This document shows positions 43,450 to 51,364 of a stretch of DNA of 64,000 bases, in pieces. Under the pieces are notes generated by a model that did not search any database, was not told the origin of the DNA, and saw only the letters and a list, made by a program, of their open reading frames with translations. Position 1 is the stretch's first letter; each line of letters begins with the position of its first letter. Both the position numbers and the translations under genes were made by a program. This DNA comes from Fimbriimonadaceae bacterium (GTDB lineage: Bacteria; Armatimonadota; Fimbriimonadia; Fimbriimonadales; Fimbriimonadaceae). Location of the stretch: contig CP075366.1 in the NCBI GenBank assembly GCA_019454145.1, positions 2,583,564 through 2,647,563 on the forward strand, given 5' to 3'.

Positions 43450-44574
43450 GTGAATACGTTACCGAATCCAAAATGTTTTGCCATTCTCGCGGCATCAGGT
43501 TCATCGGTTCGATTCGGTAGCGACAAACTAAATCTTCAAGTCGATGGGATTCCCGTTTGGCGAAAGAGTTACCAAATACTTATCTCTTGCCCCCTTGTTT
43601 CCGGGGTGGGGGTCGTTACAAGGCAAGAAAAAATCTCAGAAATCCTTGCCGCAGAACCAGGAATGACATTCGTTGTTTCGGGCGGTGAAACTCGGGCTCA
43701 GAGTATTCGCAACGCAATGGCCCACGTTCCTCGAGGCTCCACCCACGTCTTAATTCACGACGCCGCGAGGCCGTTTGCGAGTGCCGACCTGATCGAACGG
43801 GTCATTGCATCTGCGTTTGAGCACGGGGCGGCCTTTCCCGGATTATCTCTGACGGAAACTGTGCGCCAAGCAAATAACGACTCATGGCATGAGCTTGACC
43901 GCTCTCAAATCATGCGAGTGCAAACTCCGCAGGTTGTCCGTCGCGACTGGTTTGAGCAAGCGCTCAGCCAAATAGAAGACGACCTGACTGATGATGTGGG
44001 TTATCTTATTGCCGCTGGATTTCCCGTGCAGTTGGTTCAAGGAGAACCAGAAAATATGAAAATCACTCATCCAAGCGATTTGCCCCAGATGCCTGAATAC
44101 AGGATGGGGTTTGGCTACGATGTGCATCGGTTTAGTGAAGACCCAAATCGCCCGCTTTGGCTCGGTGGAGTGGAATTCGACGAGCGACCAGGTTTAGAGG
44201 GTCATAGCGATGCGGATGCTCTTTTACATGCTGTGGTGGATGCACTTCTCGGCGCGGCAGGAGAAGGTGATATAGGAGTTCATTATCCGCCCAGCGACGA
44301 GCAGTGGAAAGATTGCCCGTCGGTGCGCTTCTTATCTGAGGCGGCGAATTTGCTGAAATCTAAGGGTTGGCATATAGTAAACATAGATGCCACAGTAGTG
44401 GCCGAGCGTCCCAAAGTGATGCCGAAAAGTCTGGAAATCCGCAAGGTGATTTCGGAGTCAATTGAAGTAGCCATAGAGCGGGTGAGCGTTAAAGCGACAA
44501 CGAACGAAAAACTCGGATCAATCGGAAAATCTGAAGGAATTGCTTGCTACGCTGTGGCGACAATCCGCCGATGA
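43450..44574 (+). CDS. ispDF: Bifunctional IspD-IspF enzyme of the MEP pathway
   Basis: The N-terminal half is 2-C-methyl-D-erythritol 4-phosphate cytidylyltransferase: ILAASGSSVRFGSDK at the nucleotide site, IHDAARPF, and MRVQTPQV. The C-terminal half, from MGFGYDVHRF, is MECDP synthase, with the zinc-binding Asp-His of DVH and EGHSDADALLHAVVDALLGAAGEGDIG. The order and length (374 aa) match natural IspDF fusions. The two steps flank IspE in isoprenoid precursor synthesis. GTG 43450 lies 4 bases after the previous stop, so it is in the same operon. Confidence 0.95.
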   Translation: MNTLPNPKCFAILAASGSSVRFGSDKLNLQVDGIPVWRKSYQILISCPLVSGVGVVTRQEKISEILAAEPGMTFVVSGGETRAQSIRNAMAHVPRGSTHVLIHDAARPFASADLIERVIASAFEHGAAFPGLSLTETVRQANNDSWHELDRSQIMRVQTPQVVRRDWFEQALSQIEDDLTDDVGYLIAAGFPVQLVQGEPENMKITHPSDLPQMPEYRMGFGYDVHRFSEDPNRPLWLGGVEFDERPGLEGHSDADALLHAVVDALLGAAGEGDIGVHYPPSDEQWKDCPSVRFLSEAANLLKSKGWHIVNIDATVVAERPKVMPKSLEIRKVISESIEVAIERVSVKATTNEKLGSIGKSEGIACYAVATIRR

Positions 44575-44595
44575 ACAGGAGGATAGGATTCACAA

Positions 44596-44925
44596 ATGCT
44601 TGAAGTCTTAGTTCGAAACGCAAATGGAAACTTGAGTAATCACGACCGTGACTACGCGATCAAAAAGCTCAGCAAACTTGACCGATATTTTAGCCATGCC
44701 ACAAAAGCGGAGTTAGCTTATTGCGAGGATAAGCATGGCCACGTAATAGAAGTAACGGTATTTGCCGACGGAGTTCCTTTGCACGGACGGGAAGTTGATA
44801 GCCACGCAAATGCGGCTATTGACAGCGTGGTCGATAAGCTAGAGGCTCAATTGCGAAAGCTTAAAAAACGTACCCTTGATCGACGTCAAGGGCGCAGAGA
44901 CCGCCCAAATTTTAGGGCCGCCTAA
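44596..44925 (+). CDS. hpf: Ribosome hibernation-promoting factor / RaiA family
   Basis: The 109-residue protein is a short HPF/RaiA-type factor: it opens with LEVLVRNANGNLSNHDRDYAIKKLSKLDRYFSH and ends with ADGVPLHGREVDSHANAAIDSVVDKLEAQLRKLK, then a basic tail. It binds the decoding region of the 30S subunit in stationary phase. The long C-terminal dimerisation domain of long HPF is absent. A strong Shine-Dalgarno ACAGGAGGAT lies about 12 nt before the ATG, in contrast to most genes here. The end overlaps the convergent comF-like gene by 4 bases. Confidence 0.93.
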   Translation: MLEVLVRNANGNLSNHDRDYAIKKLSKLDRYFSHATKAELAYCEDKHGHVIEVTVFADGVPLHGREVDSHANAAIDSVVDKLEAQLRKLKKRTLDRRQGRRDRPNFRAA

Positions 44926-45554
44926 CTGAGCGGCTGGCTCGCAAAGGTGAGCAGGTGAACCTCACCTGCTCCTCCAGCCATTAAGGCTTCGCCGCAAGCG
45001 ATAGCCGTTCCCCCAGTAGTGATAACATCATCAATCAGGAGAACCTTGGCTCCTAGAGGCAGATCAACTGTAATAAATGCTCCTTGGAGATTAGTGAGCC
45101 GCGCCTTTCGGTCGAGATTCACCTGCGGTTTTGTGTAGGGCGTTCGCTTGAGGTAACCAGGCCTAACTAAGTCGGGCGGAAATGCTAAGCAAAGCAATTC
45201 CGCTTGGTTGAATCCCCGCTCGGATTTGCGAGTGCGCGCGATTGGCACGGGAATGATCACGTCGTATTTGCCGTCGAGGTGCTTCTGGGCGTATTCCAAA
45301 ATGATTTCGGACATCGGTGTGGCGAGAGAAGTGATTCGTCGAAATTTGAGATTCTGAATAGCCGTACCTGCTTCTCCATCGTAAAGGTAAGGCGCGTGAA
45401 GGCTTGCTAAAGGGGCGAGTGGGGCTCTTTGAGTTGGGAGAACCGTAAAATTATTCTTGCACTTGGGGCACAAGCCCGGCTGACCGATCAGCCCGCAGAC
45501 CCCACATTTGGGCGGATACATGATATCGAGAAGAGGTTTTAAGATATCTGGCAA
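44922..45554 (-). CDS. ComF family phosphoribosyltransferase-like protein
   Basis: A zinc ribbon with Cys17/20 and Cys29/32 opens the protein (YPPKCGVCG and LCPKCK). The PRPP loop VLLIDDVITTGGT is at about residue 170, and VIIPVPIARTRKSERGFNQAELL is the other hallmark of ComF/GntX proteins, which support DNA uptake or carbon-source use. Length is 210 residues. The start is a TTG. A TACAAT box (45565-45570 on the minus strand) is 10 nt upstream. Confidence 0.9.
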   Translation of the reverse strand: MPDILKPLLDIMYPPKCGVCGLIGQPGLCPKCKNNFTVLPTQRAPLAPLASLHAPYLYDGEAGTAIQNLKFRRITSLATPMSEIILEYAQKHLDGKYDVIIPVPIARTRKSERGFNQAELLCLAFPPDLVRPGYLKRTPYTKPQVNLDRKARLTNLQGAFITVDLPLGAKVLLIDDVITTGGTAIACGEALMAGGAGEVHLLTFASQPLS

Positions 45555-45564
45555 GTTATGGTTG

Positions 45565-45570
45565 ATTGTA
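45565..45570 (-). promoter_or_regulatory. -10-like box TACAAT for the comF-like gene
   Basis: TACAAT on the minus strand ends 10 nt before the TTG start, and is placed downstream of the neighbouring terminator, as a promoter should be. Confidence 0.4.
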
Positions 45571-45584
45571 TATGAGTGTGAGAC

Positions 45585-45621
45585 AAAAAAATACGGCTCC
45601 GATCAAAATCGGAACCGTATT
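45585..45621 (-). terminator. Terminator downstream of the LuxR-type gene
   Basis: On the minus strand a 14-bp stem with one mismatch (AATACGG.TCCGAT) and a TTTG loop is followed by six T residues. It lies 26 bases after the stop of the regulator gene and isolates it from comF. Confidence 0.85.
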
Positions 45622-45646
45622 GAAAGTTGCGCTTAGCGGCCTATGC

Positions 45647-45922
45647 TTAGGATTCGCCTTGAGCGTGTCCAAAGAACGGCTCGAAAGGAATCAAGCCCAG
45701 CCGAGTTGCGGCGCGGAGCGCTTGCACTCGATTGTTGACTTGCAACTTTTGGTAGATGTTCGCCAGGTGAAAATCCACAGTTCGCTTGGAAACGACCATT
45801 TTGTCGGCCGCTTCTTGGCTGCTGTGTCCCTGAGCGATAAGACTCAATACTTTGACTTCCGTCGGTGTGAGACGCACACCTCGGGGAGATTCACTTGTTC
45901 TAGATGTTCCAGGCATTGCCAT
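45647..45922 (-). CDS. LuxR-type helix-turn-helix regulator, DNA-binding domain only
   Basis: The protein is essentially one GerE/LuxR domain: LTPTEVKVLSLIAQGHSSQEAADKMVVSKRTVDFHLANIYQKLQVNNRVQA. Glu in LTPTE, the recognition helix with KRTVDFH, and the LQVNNR turn are standard. There is no receiver or ligand domain, so control may come from its amount or a partner. I prefer ATG 45922, which has GAGG about 10 nt upstream and overlaps the stop of a small upstream ORF (TAATG). A GTG at 46003 would add 27 residues. Confidence 0.83.
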   Translation of the reverse strand: MAMPGTSRTSESPRGVRLTPTEVKVLSLIAQGHSSQEAADKMVVSKRTVDFHLANIYQKLQVNNRVQALRAATRLGLIPFEPFFGHAQGES

Positions 45923-46026
45923 TAACCCATTCCTCGCATTTCTTTTTGCCGCCTGGTTTCTTTCTTCCATGTGTCCTGGCATTTTTGAGATGGTCTCGGG
46001 CACTTTTTCAAAATTTCTTCTTGCAT
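45922..46026 (-). CDS. Possible 34-residue leader ORF between galK and the LuxR-type gene
   Basis: An ATG-initiated frame of 34 codons starts 12 bases after the galK stop, encodes a basic, Lys/Arg-rich peptide beginning MQEEILKKCPR, and ends in TAATG, overlapping the likely start of the LuxR-type gene. The position suggests translational coupling. The peptide has no known relative to me and could be a chance ORF. Confidence 0.3.
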   Translation of the reverse strand: MQEEILKKCPRPSQKCQDTWKKETRRQKEMRGMG

Positions 46027-46037
46027 GGCGTATTTGG

Positions 46038-47165
46038 TCAAACTAGAACTCTTGCTCCTTCAGCTGGTTTACAGCTACTGAGTGAAGCTATATAGGTTCT
46101 GACTCCAAGTGAATAAGAATGTTCGGTCGCCTTAATAAAATCACCGACTAATTCAGATTCAGTTAAGGCTACCGCTGCACCCCCAAATCCTGCTCCAGTA
46201 AGGCGCGCTCCGATGCAACCGGGAGCACTACGTGCCGCCTGAACCATGATGTCAAGTTCTGGGCATGAGACTTCATAGTCATCCCGCAAACTGACATGGG
46301 ATTCCGCCATCAGTTGCCCGATTGCTGGCAAATCTTGTCGCGCTAGGGCGGCGGTAAAGTCATGAACTCTTTGATTTTCAGAAATCACATGTCTTGCCCG
46401 TTTGATCTGCATCTCATCCGATAGACGTGCTAAGTCGGAGAGTTCTGCATCTCTCAGAGATGGAATGCCTAGCACTTGCGCTGCCGCTTCGCATTGGGCA
46501 CGGCGTTCGTTGTATCCGCTTGCGGCAAGGGTTCGCGCTTTGCCTGTGTCCATCAACACAATACATAGATTGCTGGGGATGGCAAAAGGTTGAACTTCTA
46601 GTGATCTGGTGTCGATCAATAAAGCATGGTCAGCAACCCCGCAAGCGGAAGCGAGCATATCCATAATGCCGCAGTTGACGCCGACGTAGTTATTTTCTGC
46701 CTGTTGACATAAGAGGGCAAGTTCCTTTGGGGAGTGATTGAAGCCGTCAAGATGGTTCCAAAGTGTGGCAAATGCAACTTCTAATGCCGCAGATGAACTC
46801 ACTCCTCCCGCAACTGGGAGGTTCGATGTAACTACTGCTTGGATTGGCGTTTTAGCTTTGATAACTGAAGCAACGCCAGCGGCGTAGATAGCCCAATCAC
46901 CTGGCTTTTCATGAGCCCCAAATGCGAAAGGCAGAGCCAAACCAACTTGCTCGCTCAGCAAATGGTTCATGTCGTCAGGGGATGGCGAAGCGGCAATGGT
47001 AATGCCTTGATCTATCGCGCATGGAAGAACAAACCCATCGTTGTAATCCGTATGCTCACCGATCAAGTTGATCCGGCCCGGAGCATGGACAACAATGCTC
47101 GGCTCGGTTGAATATGTGGCTCTAAAAAGCTCGTAAATGTGGTCTAGGTTCACTTTTAATGACAT
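46038..47165 (-). CDS. galK: Galactokinase
   Basis: Galactokinase phosphorylates galactose at C1 in the Leloir pathway. The N-terminal GHMP signature is APGRINLIGEHTDYNDGFVLP, the ATP loop is LPVAGGVSSSAALEVA, and the C-terminal motif is RLTGAGFGGAAVAL. ATG 47165 gives 375 residues, the usual length; the frame upstream to 47306 would overlap the divergent dipeptidase. No galT or galE is next to it. The downstream LuxR-type regulator may be co-transcribed. Confidence 0.95.
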   Translation of the reverse strand: MSLKVNLDHIYELFRATYSTEPSIVVHAPGRINLIGEHTDYNDGFVLPCAIDQGITIAASPSPDDMNHLLSEQVGLALPFAFGAHEKPGDWAIYAAGVASVIKAKTPIQAVVTSNLPVAGGVSSSAALEVAFATLWNHLDGFNHSPKELALLCQQAENNYVGVNCGIMDMLASACGVADHALLIDTRSLEVQPFAIPSNLCIVLMDTGKARTLAASGYNERRAQCEAAAQVLGIPSLRDAELSDLARLSDEMQIKRARHVISENQRVHDFTAALARQDLPAIGQLMAESHVSLRDDYEVSCPELDIMVQAARSAPGCIGARLTGAGFGGAAVALTESELVGDFIKATEHSYSLGVRTYIASLSSCKPAEGARVLV

Positions 47166-47295
47166 TTGATGCTGTGACCTAGTAAGGATACTTGGAGAGT
47201 CCAGGTAGTTTTCGGGAAGAACATTGGCAGTGTGTGGTGGCTCTTGCCGCCGCTCGGGCGCCGCACACTTCTTTTGTTCTGACAAAGACAGTAAT

Positions 47296-48714
47296 ATGAG
47301 CGGCATGTCTAAGCAGGAAATCGTGAGCCAGGTGCAAGCCTGGCTCCGAGATCACGAATCTCAACTTCTCTCCGATTACCAAACTCTTCTTCGATTTCCT
47401 AGTCTTGAAGAACCTGCCCTACCAAACGCACCGTTTGGGCAAGCGAATCGCGATGCACTTGACTTCATGTTGGGGCTTTCAAAAGATTCGGGGATGAAAA
47501 CCGCAGATATTGAGGGCTATTGTGGCTGGGCGGAATTTGGTTCGGGCGAAAAAATGGTGATGTCGCTGGGTCACCTGGATGTCGTTCCGGTAGGCCCAGG
47601 TTGGAAGCACGAGCCGTTCGGGGCAGAGATTGACGGAGGCTACGTATATGCCCGGGGAGCTAGCGACGACAAAGGCCCGACGATGGCGATGTTTTACGCT
47701 TCTAAGGCTGTTCAAGCCTGCTGGCCCGATATTCCAGTTCGGATTCGCAATGTATTTGGCTGTAACGAAGAGAGTGGCTTTGAATGCGTGAAGCGTTACA
47801 TGCAAACCGAGGAAGTCCCGACGATCGGAGTTGCTCCAGATGCTGGCTGGCCTTGCATTCATGGCGAAAAAGGAATTGCCGACTTTCTTGTTCAACGCAC
47901 AATGCCAAAAGGTGAAGTCACAATGCTCGAACTCACAGGAGGGCAAAGGCCAAACATCGTGATTGATTCGTGTGTTGCGCGGGTTCAGGTTTCCGAAAGT
48001 TGGCGACCAACAATGGAAATGTGCATCGCCGAAGCGTGGGATAAAAATCTCGACTTTAACTGGAACGGAGACATTCTGACGATCACGGCACATGGAAAGG
48101 CGGCGCATGGTGCTCGACCATTTGGTGGAGATTCTGCTGCGATCCGTGCACTGAGATTTCTCAAAGATGCTGTGCCATTAAACCAAGAGCGCGACTACGA
48201 TTCTTTGTTTGAGCTAGGGCATATAGGTGGAAATGGAATCGGAATTGCGGGGGCAGACGAACCAAGCGGGCCACTCACTTTGAATATGGGAATCGTCGAA
48301 ACTGAAGGCGATCAGGTGAAGTTCACCCTCAACGTTCGTTACCCGGTTACATTTGAAGGCGACGACTTGAAAGCCAAGTGCATTGCGTTTCTCGCGAAAC
48401 TTCCTGGTGATTATAAGCTCGTTTCGATGAGCGACAGCAAGCCGCTCTATTTCCCGATTGATCACCCGCTTGTAAAAACGATTTGCGAAGTTCACCACGC
48501 TGAAACTGGTGAAACCAAAGAACCGGGAACGATGGGCGGAGGAACTTATGCTCGCGCGGTTCCAAACTGCGTAGCTATCGGTACGGGATGGGAAGGCGAT
48601 GGCCCAGCTCACGAAACTGATGAGCGGATGGCGTTAACCAGCTTGTTCAAAATGGCGCAGATTTACGGACATTTATTGGTAAGGCTGGCGCAAACAGCCC
48701 AAGAAATGAAGTAG
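47296..48714 (+). CDS. M20 family dipeptidase (PepV-like)
   Basis: A di-zinc peptidase: LGHLDVVPVGPGW carries the first ligand histidine, ARGASDDKGPTM the bridging Asp, and CNEESGFEC the general base Glu and next ligand. A dimerisation lid follows with ITAHGKAAHGARPFGG. The C-terminal end has GTMGGGTYARAVPNCVAIG, typical of PepV. Starts at 47296 or 47305 both fit; TAATAT precedes 47305 by 7 nt, so the latter could be leaderless. It diverges from galK. Confidence 0.9.
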   Translation: MSGMSKQEIVSQVQAWLRDHESQLLSDYQTLLRFPSLEEPALPNAPFGQANRDALDFMLGLSKDSGMKTADIEGYCGWAEFGSGEKMVMSLGHLDVVPVGPGWKHEPFGAEIDGGYVYARGASDDKGPTMAMFYASKAVQACWPDIPVRIRNVFGCNEESGFECVKRYMQTEEVPTIGVAPDAGWPCIHGEKGIADFLVQRTMPKGEVTMLELTGGQRPNIVIDSCVARVQVSESWRPTMEMCIAEAWDKNLDFNWNGDILTITAHGKAAHGARPFGGDSAAIRALRFLKDAVPLNQERDYDSLFELGHIGGNGIGIAGADEPSGPLTLNMGIVETEGDQVKFTLNVRYPVTFEGDDLKAKCIAFLAKLPGDYKLVSMSDSKPLYFPIDHPLVKTICEVHHAETGETKEPGTMGGGTYARAVPNCVAIGTGWEGDGPAHETDERMALTSLFKMAQIYGHLLVRLAQTAQEMK

Positions 48715-48723
48715 AAATACCTC

Positions 48724-49263
48724 GTGTACAAGGGCATTCGGAATATTCACAAATGGGCCGGTTTAATCGCCTGCCTTTTTCTGATGGTCATTTCTGCATC
48801 TGGCTTCTTTTTGGCGATTAAAGGGAAAGTGGATTGGATGCGTCCTAAAACCCAAACTGGCGCACCGTTTGATCACCCTTCGCAGTTAGTTCCGGTTGAT
48901 CAAGTGATGGAAGCGGCTTTTCAGGCGGGCTTTACGGAACTCGCCGAGCATTCTCACATAGATAGGCTGGAATACCACGCAGAAGACAACGTTTGGAAGG
49001 TTCTCAGCAAGAGCGGATATCGGGAAGTCCAGGTAGATGGCACCACCGGGGATGTACTCAGTACTGGTCAGCGCAACGACCAGCTAACGGAGGATATCCA
49101 TGACCTATCTTTGTTTGCCGAGTTCTGGCACGAATGGGGGCTTCCAGTAGCCGGTCTCCTTTTATTCTTCCTGAGCTTAAGTGGCGTTTACATGTTCTTC
49201 GTGCCAGTATTCAGACGCTGGAAGTTCAAGCGAACGACTGGCAAGCAAGAAGTTAAGATGTAA
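48724..49263 (+). CDS. PepSY-associated membrane protein
   Basis: The 179-residue protein has two membrane spans (about 13-33 and 141-163) around an extracytoplasmic PepSY-like domain (WKVLSKSGYREVQVDGTTGDVLS). A conserved histidine near each helix end (NIHKWAGL and FWHEWGLP) fits the PepSY_TM family, some of which handle iron or heme reduction. A basic tail lies inside. The GTG start follows the dipeptidase stop by 9 bases, so they may share a transcript. Confidence 0.85.
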   Translation: MYKGIRNIHKWAGLIACLFLMVISASGFFLAIKGKVDWMRPKTQTGAPFDHPSQLVPVDQVMEAAFQAGFTELAEHSHIDRLEYHAEDNVWKVLSKSGYREVQVDGTTGDVLSTGQRNDQLTEDIHDLSLFAEFWHEWGLPVAGLLLFFLSLSGVYMFFVPVFRRWKFKRTTGKQEVKM

Positions 49264-49273
49264 TTAAGATTCT

Positions 49274-49303
49274 CTATTCCCCCGCATTTATGCGGGGGAA
49301 TAG
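49274..49303 (+). terminator. Hairpin after the PepSY gene
   Basis: A 13-bp perfect stem CTATTCCCCCGCA/TGCGGGGGAATAG with a TTTA loop lies 10 bases after the stop. There is no U-tract, so it is either a weak terminator or an mRNA 3' stabiliser. Confidence 0.6.
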
Positions 49304-49328
49304 TATCTGCGTGTTAACCGCTCCTTAA

Positions 49329-49377
49329 CTCCTGAATCTCAAATTATCTTAATTAGTCGCATGTTGCGATTCAGGAG
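49329..49377 (+). promoter_or_regulatory. Inverted repeat covering the ribosome-binding site of the PEP-CTERM gene
   Basis: CTCCTGAATC (49329-49338) is the exact reverse complement of GATTCAGGAG (49368-49377), which contains the Shine-Dalgarno sequence ahead of ATG 49387. A smaller CGCA/TGCG stem sits inside the loop. If transcribed, the stem would hide the ribosome site. If transcription starts between the arms, it may instead be an operator. Confidence 0.55.
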
Positions 49378-49386
49378 AAGACATAA

Positions 49387-50109
49387 ATGAAATCAACTTT
49401 GACTCTTGGTGCCGTGCTGATCGCTGGCGCCTCTCAAGCTGGGATCATCACTCAGTGGGATTTTAACGGCACAAGCTCATCTACGGTTCCAGGAGGCGTA
49501 TCTAGCCCAACTGCCAGCATCGGTCTAGGCACCGCTTCTTTGCTTGGCGTCACAGGTAGCTTTTCTTCCGGTGTTGCAAACGGCGGATCAAGCGATCCTG
49601 TAACTACGTCACCACCAAACTTCGGTTGGCAAACCACTGGTTATGCAGCTCAAGGAACGGAAAATGGACAACGTGGTGTTCAGTTTGCGGTTTCCACTGT
49701 AGGTTTTGAAGACATCATGGTGAGCTTCGACGTTCGTAAGAGTAACACGTCTAGCCGATTCACCCGATTTGATTACTCGGCAAACGGTGGCACCACCTGG
49801 ACAGAAGGTGCTCTCCTGGATGGGAATGCAGGTGACACCTGGTTTAACCTTAACCTCAACGACCTTTCTGCTGATTCGGGCGTGGACAATAATGCGAACT
49901 TCGTGTTTCGCATGGTTGCTGTCTTTGATCCGAACATCGTCGTTGCTGGTCAATACTCAGCTTCAAACTCAAGCAGTTCATACGCAACAACTGGAACTCT
50001 GCGATGGGATATGGTGACCGTTTCGGGAACCGAAGCTGTGCCTGAACCAGCGACCATGGCGGTTTTAGCTGGTCTTGGCTTGGCAGCCGCTCGCCGACGC
50101 AAGAAGTAA
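49387..50109 (+). CDS. PEP-CTERM sorting domain protein
   Basis: A signal peptide (to about ASQA) starts a 240-residue secreted protein. The mature part begins with ITQWDFNGTSSSTVPGG and is Ser/Thr/Gly-rich and beta-structured, similar to surface proteins with a jelly-roll domain. The C-terminus has AVPEPATM, a hydrophobic helix and RRRKK, a PEP-CTERM signal for exosortase. A ribosome site CAGGAGAAG precedes the ATG. The inverted repeat ahead of it suggests control of translation or transcription. It is followed by a strong terminator. Confidence 0.87.
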   Translation: MKSTLTLGAVLIAGASQAGIITQWDFNGTSSSTVPGGVSSPTASIGLGTASLLGVTGSFSSGVANGGSSDPVTTSPPNFGWQTTGYAAQGTENGQRGVQFAVSTVGFEDIMVSFDVRKSNTSSRFTRFDYSANGGTTWTEGALLDGNAGDTWFNLNLNDLSADSGVDNNANFVFRMVAVFDPNIVVAGQYSASNSSSSYATTGTLRWDMVTVSGTEAVPEPATMAVLAGLGLAAARRRKK

Positions 50110-50137
50110 AGAGAATCAATTTAGAACTTTGAACTTT

Positions 50138-50164
50138 CCCCGGCAGCTTGCCGGGGATTTTTTT
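50138..50164 (+). terminator. Rho-independent terminator after the PEP-CTERM gene
   Basis: An 8-bp stem CCCCGGCA/TGCCGGGG with a 3-nt loop is followed by A and seven T residues. Confidence 0.9.
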
Positions 50165-50207
50165 GTCAGTCCCGATTAGAAATCAAGTTATTGACGATAC
50201 TTTCACC

Positions 50208-51314
50208 GTGTCTGAATTTCCGCTTCGCTACGAACTACTTGCGACTTGCCCTCATACCAGCGCGCGTCGAGGTCGAATTCATACGGCACACGGAACAGTG
50301 GAAACCCCTGCTTTTATGCCCGTTGGCACGCAGGGCAGTGTGAAAACTGTTGGAAGCGAAGACTTAGAAGCGGCGGGGTTCCAGCAAGTTCTTGCTAATA
50401 CGTATCACTTGTCTTTGCGACCAGGAGAAGACTTAGTCGAAAGGTTTGGTGGACTCCACGAATTGATGAGCTGGCGCGGGCCGATCTTAACCGATAGCGG
50501 CGGCTATCAAGTGATGAGTCTCAGCAAGTGGCGCAAGATCAGTGACGAAGGCGTAGTTTTCAAGAGTCACTTGGACGGGAGCGAATTGTTCCTTACGCCT
50601 GAAAAATCGATGGAAATCCAGAGCAAACTCGGCGTGGATATCGCTATGTGTTTGGATGAGTGCCCACCGTATCCTTGCACCCGCGAAGAAGCCGCCCGAG
50701 CAATGGAACGCACTCATAAGTGGCTGCCTCGAAACCTCGCCTCCAAAGGCGAAAAAACTAATCTATTTGGAATCGTGCAGGGAGGCGTTCATGAAGATTT
50801 ACGTAGAGAATCCGCTGAAACTGTGAGCAGCATGTCGTTTGATGGCGTTGCGATTGGGGGCGTCAGTGTAGGTGAACCAACGGAAATGCAGTATCCGGTT
50901 GTGGAATTCACTACACCTCTATTGCCGAAAGATAAGCCTCGTTACTTGATGGGAGTAGGTCATCCGCAAGATATCTTCCACGCTGTTAAATGTGGAGTTG
51001 ACCTATTTGATTGCGTTTTGCCAACTAGAATGGCCCGGCACCACGCTTTGTACACAATGCAAGGGCGTGTAAACGCGATGAATCTGCAGTGGGCGGAGCA
51101 CAAGGGGTGGTTCGATGAGGATTCGATTTTTCCGCCAACCGAGCGGTATTCCGCAGCTTATGTCAGGCATCTTTTCAAAGCTGAAGAACCGTTAGGTGCT
51201 CGTTTAGCGAGTTTGCATAACCTTTGGTTTTATTCGCGGATGATGCAAGAAATCCGAGATGCGATTGAGAAGGGCACTTGGCCCGAATTAATGGCCCGTT
51301 ACGCCCATGCGTAG
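50208..51314 (+). CDS. tgt: Queuine/preQ1 tRNA-ribosyltransferase family protein lacking the zinc-binding cysteines
   Basis: Tgt swaps the guanine at position 34 of GUN-anticodon tRNAs for a 7-deazaguanine. The substrate pocket motif is TDSGGYQVMSLS (Asp96), the expected nucleophile is Asp268 in LFDCVLPTR, and GVSVGEP and LGARLASLHN are family signatures. The usual CxCxxC zinc site before YxRAYLxHL is absent: residues 301-313 read WFDEDSIFPPTER and contain no Cys, although the later His of SLHN is kept. RNG after PTR is replaced by RHH. GTG 50208 is chosen because the frame upstream enters a terminator; GATACT lies 6 nt before it. Confidence 0.87.
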   Translation: MSEFPLRYELLATCPHTSARRGRIHTAHGTVETPAFMPVGTQGSVKTVGSEDLEAAGFQQVLANTYHLSLRPGEDLVERFGGLHELMSWRGPILTDSGGYQVMSLSKWRKISDEGVVFKSHLDGSELFLTPEKSMEIQSKLGVDIAMCLDECPPYPCTREEAARAMERTHKWLPRNLASKGEKTNLFGIVQGGVHEDLRRESAETVSSMSFDGVAIGGVSVGEPTEMQYPVVEFTTPLLPKDKPRYLMGVGHPQDIFHAVKCGVDLFDCVLPTRMARHHALYTMQGRVNAMNLQWAEHKGWFDEDSIFPPTERYSAAYVRHLFKAEEPLGARLASLHNLWFYSRMMQEIRDAIEKGTWPELMARYAHA

Positions 51315-51364
51315 CTAATTTGACTTACAGACCAAGTTCGCAAGCCGAGTACCATGAGGCGGTT

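Noticed and set aside
46004-46026. Longer LuxR-type protein starting near 46003
   Set aside because: The GTG there has no ribosome site, and the extra residues are not part of the domain; the ATG at 45922 fits better, though the longer form is not excluded.
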